From Amylostereum areolatum (taxonomy: Eukaryota; Basidiomycota; Agaricomycetes; Russulales; Stereaceae), in contig SAXG01000016.1 of NCBI GenBank assembly GCA_012932865.1, forward strand, positions 496,001 through 560,000: 64,000 bases of DNA, given 5' to 3'. Positions 58,458-64,000 of this stretch are shown one piece after another. Within the stretch, counting starts at the first letter, position 1; every line of letters starts with the position of its first letter. Below the pieces are notes generated by a model that saw nothing but the letters and a program-made list of their open reading frames with translations, searched no databases and had not been told where the DNA came from. The position numbers and the translations under genes are program-made.

Positions 58458-59589
58458 TTACGATCCCAGATACACGGTGAGAACGTTCCTTGCAATGTTG
58501 AACCCCACCAAGGAAACGACGTAACCCACAAACAGCGGAAGCAAGGGGGCGAGAAGGAGCTCGGATCTGATGAGAAACGGCAATGCTAGAGGCGCAAATC
58601 GTTTACTATAGCGGTTAGACGCAAAGGCGTGCTAGCGTACCGTTCAAGCCCAGGTAAACGCCATAGATGTATTGCGCAAACCTGCTCATTTCCGGTGAAT
58701 AGAGGGGTGGGTAACCGGCAGGACGCTGCTTACGCGGCTAGATAGAGCGTGTTCCCCACCCAGAGGCACACCCAGTTGGTCTTCATGATGATCGGTACCA
58801 AGAACAGCTGCGCGAGGTATAGGGTAAGGTATAACGGGAAGAACGCATTTGTGTGCACGTCGAAGGCGTAACCCCATTCAACAGAAGAATCCGCTGGTGT
58901 TGAGTGCGACGGCGGTGAAAGAAGGACTCTGTTGGAGATAAACCTGTGACCAACTCTCAGCAACGACGACGAACAGCGTTGGAAGAGACACACCAGATCA
59001 CGGTGGCCGTTACAATGCCAACGAGGAGGAAATCTCGAAAGATCATGAGGAAGGCCAATCGGACAGCGGCGACCACTCCGTAGGACCATACGACCGACCA
59101 CGCTATTGCTGATACTTTTAAACCGTGAGACGAGGGTCAAAGAGCGGAAGAATAAGGGCTTTACCTGTGAGACATGCAGAGATGAGAATTAGGATGGCTG
59201 GATCGTCTCTTGCCCACGTATTTTTGGTTTCTGTCACGGACGTCAATGTCCGACGGCGATAAGAGCAAAGGGGCACACACGTTTGTGGAAGTACACATTT
59301 CTATAGCTGGATCATGCCCATCATCAGCACTTTGGAAGGCGGAGAAGAACTAAAACGTACACTCTTTTCGGAGCAAGGCATAGGTAGGTCAACTGCCAAG
59401 CCGCCAGCTCGAAGTCCTGTTAACATGTCTGCTTCTTGGTCAGCGGGTGGAAGACCAGCTGGGGATGCGTACCATTTGATGGAACCGAAGCAGTCTACGG
59501 AAGATGACGGGTACTCTGCTGCTTGCAGAGGAGGAAGAGCGGGAGGAGGATCCGTTCGGAGCCGGCGAGTGTACGGGGAGGAGGGCCAT
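58458..59589 (-). CDS. UNC50: UNC-50 family Golgi membrane protein
   Basis: The start ATG at 59589 (MALLPVHSPAPN) is followed by a Ser-rich lead and RLLRFHQMDFELAAWQLTYL, the conserved family start. The exon joins FHQM|DFEL, KRV|YRNVYFHK and HKQ|TKNTWARDDPA have clean GT-AG ends. Later segments are LMIFRDFLLVGIVTATVIWF, ISNRVLL, VEWGYAFDVHTNAFFPLY, LVPIIMKTNWVCLWVGNTLY and FAQYIYGVYLGLNALPFL. Several membrane helices are present. Stop at 58458-58460. Unc50 is an inner-Golgi protein needed for nicotinic receptor trafficking in animals and for Golgi function in yeast (Gmh1). No frameshift was found. Confidence 0.93.
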
Positions 59590-59751
59590 GGTATCATGAA
59601 CCCGAGGGCGGCGAAACCGAGGAAGAGACAGCGTGCGCGGTCAGGGCTATAGCTTCTTCAGAGCTGGCGACGACGGTGACAACGACCAAGACGACGAGGA
59701 CACTTGGAGAACACTGGAGGGAACGGCGAGCAAGCGTCACGGCGGGAGGGA

Positions 59752-59781
59752 GACGTCACAAGACGTGACGTGACGTGACGA
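59752..59781. promoter_or_regulatory. CRE-like TGACGTGACGTGACG repeat between two divergent genes
   Basis: One GACGTCAC and three overlapping GTGACG words lie in the 301-bp spacer between the UNC50 start (59589, minus) and the WW gene start (59891, plus). They match the core recognised by ATF/CREB-type bZIP factors (TGACGT). Their location in a shared promoter supports a regulatory role, but occupancy is unknown. Confidence 0.5.
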
Positions 59782-59890
59782 GCGGCGGACTTTGGAGGAT
59801 TTGACCTCCGACAGCGCTCGTCGCCGGGCGCGGCGTCGACCAAGACGACTTTGCCACTCATACCTCTCCTATCTCGACCTCACCATCACC

Positions 59891-62800
59891 ATGGACGACG
59901 AACGGCTCGACTGGGGCAACGACGACGAAGACCAGCCCATCGCGTCTGCCCTCGACCACCACGCGTACGACGCAGACCCACAGGCCGATGACGGCGAAGA
60001 CGCTGTCTCACTCGGCGACGAAGACGACGGGCCCGACCATTCCTACTTCACTCCTTCCAAACTTCATCAACACCTCGAATCTCCACGCGAAGAGGCTCCC
60101 GGTGACGGCTACTTAACGTCTCTTGAGGACGACGCCGATAGGCGTGTCCAGGAAGACGGTTCTCCTCGAGCTCACCAGTCCTCTCCCCGTTTTTCTCCAA
60201 GTCGTCGACGCGGTCAGCCAACCGCTCTCACACACGCTCTCCCTCCAAAGCCTCAATGGGACCCAGCCACCATGGACTCTCTCATAGCTGTGACATATGC
60301 TCCCAAACCTGTGTCTATGACGACTACCCGCTCAAACAAGCAGCGTCCGAACGGCGCTAACCCAAACTCTGCAGATTCGACCGAGCCTCTCCCGCAGGAC
60401 TGGGAGGCCAAACAGTCTCGCAACGAGGACGGCAAGACGTACTATTACAATAGCCGCACCCGAGAAAGAACATGGGAGCGCCCATTCGCCACAACCGCGG
60501 GCGAACCGTCGTCTCCTGCTTGGTCCAACGACAGGCATGGAAGGGATGGGTGGTCCGCTCGTCAGCGTGACGGTTCTCCAAGAGGTTCAGATCACCACAA
60601 TGTTTTGTCTAACGGTCGCGAGAGTGGAGGAGCACAGGACTCCTACCCACAAGACTCTTACCAAGCTTCGCGTTCTTTCGAAGAACGACCGCATCGCTCT
60701 TTCGGCCATTCTCATTCTCGTCGGCATGATTTTTCTCCTCAAGACGAGGTTCAAGATAGCAGAGGGCGTGCTAGAGCGCCCGATCGTCTGCCTCCTCAAG
60801 CTGCTGGGCTTCCATCGGCAGCAGATTCTTCAGCGCGTGGTTTCTCTGACAGGGATGGTCCGTATGGGCAGAGTGGCTCACGACATGGTCGCGCTTCCCA
60901 CCGTGATGATCCAAGTCGTATTGTTCCGCAGAAGGATCGTTTGCCAGCGCAGGGTTACGGCGCGCCTGACTTTTCCAACAACCAATATCCGGGTGATAGC
61001 TTCTCACGAGAGCGTCCTCGTCGTCCCGATGCGGCGCCCGAACGGGGTCGACGTCTTAGTACATCTTTCCCGCCCTCCTCTGCCTCTCAGGACGCATTGG
61101 TCCAGGACCACTACATTGGAAGGTCATCGACCCTAAGTACGTTATCCGAATCCTGCATCGCCCTACCTCCCGTACCCGTCGCGCGTTGCTCCTCCCGAGG
61201 TGGAGGAATCGTCTTTATGGATAGTCTTAGGAAGCCTTGGGAGTCGAGTCGTACCTTCTTCCTCTTCTTTGGACCCCGCCCGGACCACCCTTTGGAACCC
61301 TCTCCCTCTCCCTTTTTACGTTCACCGCCGTCTTGTCCTGTCCGTTCACCATTCTCAACTTCACTGTTCTCCCTCTTCCCATTTGTTATATAGGACACAG
61401 ATCTCCGCCTCCCCGCTCAAGCGACCGTTCTCGCCACTATGAACGTGGCTATTCGCCGCCGCCTCCGGATGCTTCTTCCACAGTGCAACCATCCCGCACT
61501 CGCCGTGCGGCCAGTCCGGCGGGAGGTCGCCCCACAGGAGCAAGTCACCGTCCAGCCTATGAGCAGCCTGATGTCCTTCCTCAACGGAGGCTAGCGCCGG
61601 ACTATGATGACGATTATGATAGCTCCAAACGCCGACGGGTGGAGGGCTCCGGCAGCGACTCTGCTCTTGCTCGTCGCCCTCCAGCTGACACGGGAAGCCA
61701 TTCCTTCCGGGAGTCAGCTATGGTACCAATATCGACAGCTGACCATCCCCGTACGTGTCATCGTCGTTCCGTCCTGTCGCTTGGCCGGCTGCCTCCACCT
61801 ACCCACAATCCTCACACGGTGTTCGCTCTCCAGGTTCTCGACGACGAATACCTCTTCCTCCTCAGCAAGAACGCTTCCGGGAAATGCATGAGCCTAAGAA
61901 TCCTCCCCCGCCAGGCCCCGAGAATGTGCCTGTAGGCCCACCTCCTCGTCTAACGAAGTAGGTCGTTGCAGGCCTTCGGTGGAATCGCAGAGCTGACATC
62001 CGCCCTCTTGTGAAGTGCCCAGCCGGGAGATGTCCCGTACACCATGCAAGATACCGAGGCACCGAGGCGTACAACAGATTTGCTCGTGAAGGATGAACGA
62101 TTGTCGTCAAACTCACGTGGGCGGTTCTCAAACGCGAGACCTTCGTACGCAGAAGAGCCAGAGAGGGAGGGGCGCGATGTCATGGATATTGACCCTTCCC
62201 CTTCCAGGCCGCCGCCGCCTGAACCCGTATATTCGCAAGCGCAATTCTACGCCCGATCGTCGAAGGAAGAACCACGCGACCTGTGATACCGACAAAGGAC
62301 CTCGACCAAACGACTTCCACCCCCCGGCACCTTCGGGCATGGCTTCATCTCCGGTATACGGGATGCCGCCGGGGCCTCTTCCAGATGCTTCTCCGCGCCT
62401 ACCACCATCGCCAAAGTCTTACCGTGGAGATCATCGGCAACCACCTGAGCCGCCTATGGCGCGGATGCATCCACGCCCTCTCCACCAATCGCCAGTGATG
62501 GACCGACGGCCTCTCCGTGACGAGCCTCCGCCTCGTATGATGCGCTATAATGAGATAGACTCCATGCCTCCTTCGGTGAGTTCCCTTCATTCCATGTATC
62601 ATCGTAACTAACGCGTCTCCTTATACAGTCGACTCGGGAGTCGCGAGTTGACCACAAGTACGCTCCTGACCTGCAATCGCAAGGCCCCGCACCGATGGTG
62701 TCTGGCCCGAACAGCGTTCCGGTCAACGTTCGCAAGCCAAACCCACCTCATGTTCCTCAAGGGCATTTCCCACCACCACCTGTGGAACGCAGGCCGTATC

Positions 62801-64000
62801 CCAACGACCCAAGACAAAATGAACCTCCGTATGACTACTCTCATCGCGAACCTGCTAGGAGGATTTTCGTATGTAGCCTTGTCCGACCTCTGGTCCATGT
62901 CCTGACGTTCGCGTACAGGATGAACCACGCCCGAGGTTACCTGACCGCTCTGAAGACCACGGTGCTCCTTTCCGGAGAGGGATGGTGGTGAGTGTTGAAT
63001 CCCCACCCCGCAAGAGTTATGCTAACGTATACTTGCTCATCAGTCACAGCAAGGTCCGCCTGAGATGACTCACCGGCCAGACGTCCCGCGTCAAGACAAC
63101 AACGGCGGCCAATCTTTTCGACGTAATGTTCGTAGCATCCTTGTGTCCTCGTTCGCCTTCTTCTGACTTCTTCCTATCATGTAGTCGCGTTTTGGCCCTC
63201 CTATCGATACGCAAGTCGAAGCCATGCCTCCGAATGATCGATCCAGACCGTACATGTCGCAAGGGCCAGAGGCCAAGTTCAATAACCGCCCTCCCACTCC
63301 TCCCCACCTTCCACCTTCCTCTGCCCTGCGGTCGAACTACAAGGGTGGACCGCCTGATCGACCTCCAGACAGGCGAGACCATCCCGCCCCCCGCGGCGGC
63401 AGGCTGGGGCAAGGGCACATGGGTGTGTACAATGCCACGCGCGAGATGGACCGTAGCGGTTTCCCGATGCGCCGAAGGTCTCCTAGTCCCGTCCCGGCCA
63501 TAGGCGAAGCGTTTGAGGAGTTCGAAAAGGGCGCGATAGACCGTTATCCTCAACGGGGCTACGACCGCCAGTGCGAGTCGTATGCTCGAGATGGCCGTCA
63601 CGACATCCGCCAGGCGTTTCCAAACTCAGAAGTCCGACAACAGCAACGCTGGGACCGCTTTCCCATTCCGGAACGGGAACCGTCCCCACCCCGCCCTGCG
63701 CCGATGAACATACCCCCCGCCATATCCACGTCTCCCAAGGTCCATCAGCTCACCGCTCCTGCGCCGCCGCCGCTGTCTACTTCCATGCCAGCACCGGTCA
63801 CAGAAACAGAACCTGCGCTGGTGCCGCGCGCCTCCCAGCCCGTACGCATCCGACGACCCCCGCGCACGGAGTCGTTCGTCGAGCGGGAACGCGCATCCGA
63901 TGAGCAGATCGCGGGGCGCGTGGAGACGATGGGCATCCACGACGCGTGGGGTGATCGAGCGGGCTCCCGCCGGACGCTCATGGATCGCATCGCGGACAAT
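59891..64000 (+). CDS. WW-domain protein with long disordered regions (partial)
   Basis: The ATG at 59891 (MDDERLDWGNDDEDQ) gives an acidic start. A single WW domain at about 60391-60478 reads LPQDWEAKQ...GKTYYYNSRTRERTWERP, with both signature tryptophans and the central Tyr-Tyr-Tyr; such domains bind Pro-rich ligands. Most of the rest is Ser/Arg/Pro/Gly-rich and disordered, with many RERP/PPPPRSS stretches. A spliced exon join at about 61126 and 61393 links to a region with GHRSPPPRSSDRSRHYERGY and further Pro-rich exons. The gene is cut by the right edge of the window. It could be a splicing or transcription-related factor, since WW plus Arg-Ser and Pro-rich disordered regions are typical of those, but no RNA-binding domain is seen. 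Confidence 0.75.

Overview
The window is nuclear DNA of a filamentous basidiomycete, most likely an Agaricomycete. Genes carry many short introns (about 50-60 nt) with GT-AG ends. The gene set (Rpt6, calcineurin A, Mrs2, S1/P1 nuclease, cytochrome P450, F-box/LRR proteins, a TPR-CHAT protein, zinc-finger MOV10-like helicases) and the low-complexity, proline-rich hypothetical proteins also fit. There are no operons. Genes are read by their own promoters on both strands, and I resolved most exon-intron structures by eye.

Positions 1-12.7 kb are a repeat-rich, decayed region. It holds a solo LTR with a perfect 5-bp target duplication inside a reading frame, remnants of a flavin monooxygenase, a 0.7-kb 9-bp-based minisatellite, a hypothetical gene split by an 844-bp non-autonomous hAT element (17-bp terminal repeats, 8-bp target duplication), a 21-bp minisatellite, and a 1.09-kb TA-flanked element with about 70-bp inverted ends (Tc1/mariner type).

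From 13 to 30 kb the genes are the proteasome ATPase Rpt6 (-), a conserved fungal protein (-), the mitochondrial Mg2+ channel Mrs2 (+), a single-pass membrane protein (+), an S1/P1 nuclease (+) and a P450 (-). From 30 to 47.4 kb come a multi-zinc-finger MOV10/SDE3-type RNA helicase (+), a nearby N-terminal-only relative (+), an F-box/LRR gene (-), a large acidic hypothetical protein (+), a small Sin3-type PAH-domain protein (+), the histidine methyltransferase Hpm1 (-) and an F-box protein (+). From 47.7 to 64 kb come a TPR-CHAT caspase-like protease (+), an SLC33A1/AT-1 acetyl-CoA transporter (-), calcineurin A (-), Unc50 (-) and a large WW-domain protein (+, cut by the right edge).

A recurring oddity is that many clearly conserved genes are broken only by single-base insertions, and less often deletions, often in homopolymers, and two N's sit inside a calcineurin codon. 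This looks more like residual assembly error than gene death, and it should be kept in mind for every gene model here. The most interesting biology is the TPR-CHAT protease, the pair of zinc-finger helicase-type genes and the three cleanly delimited mobile elements.
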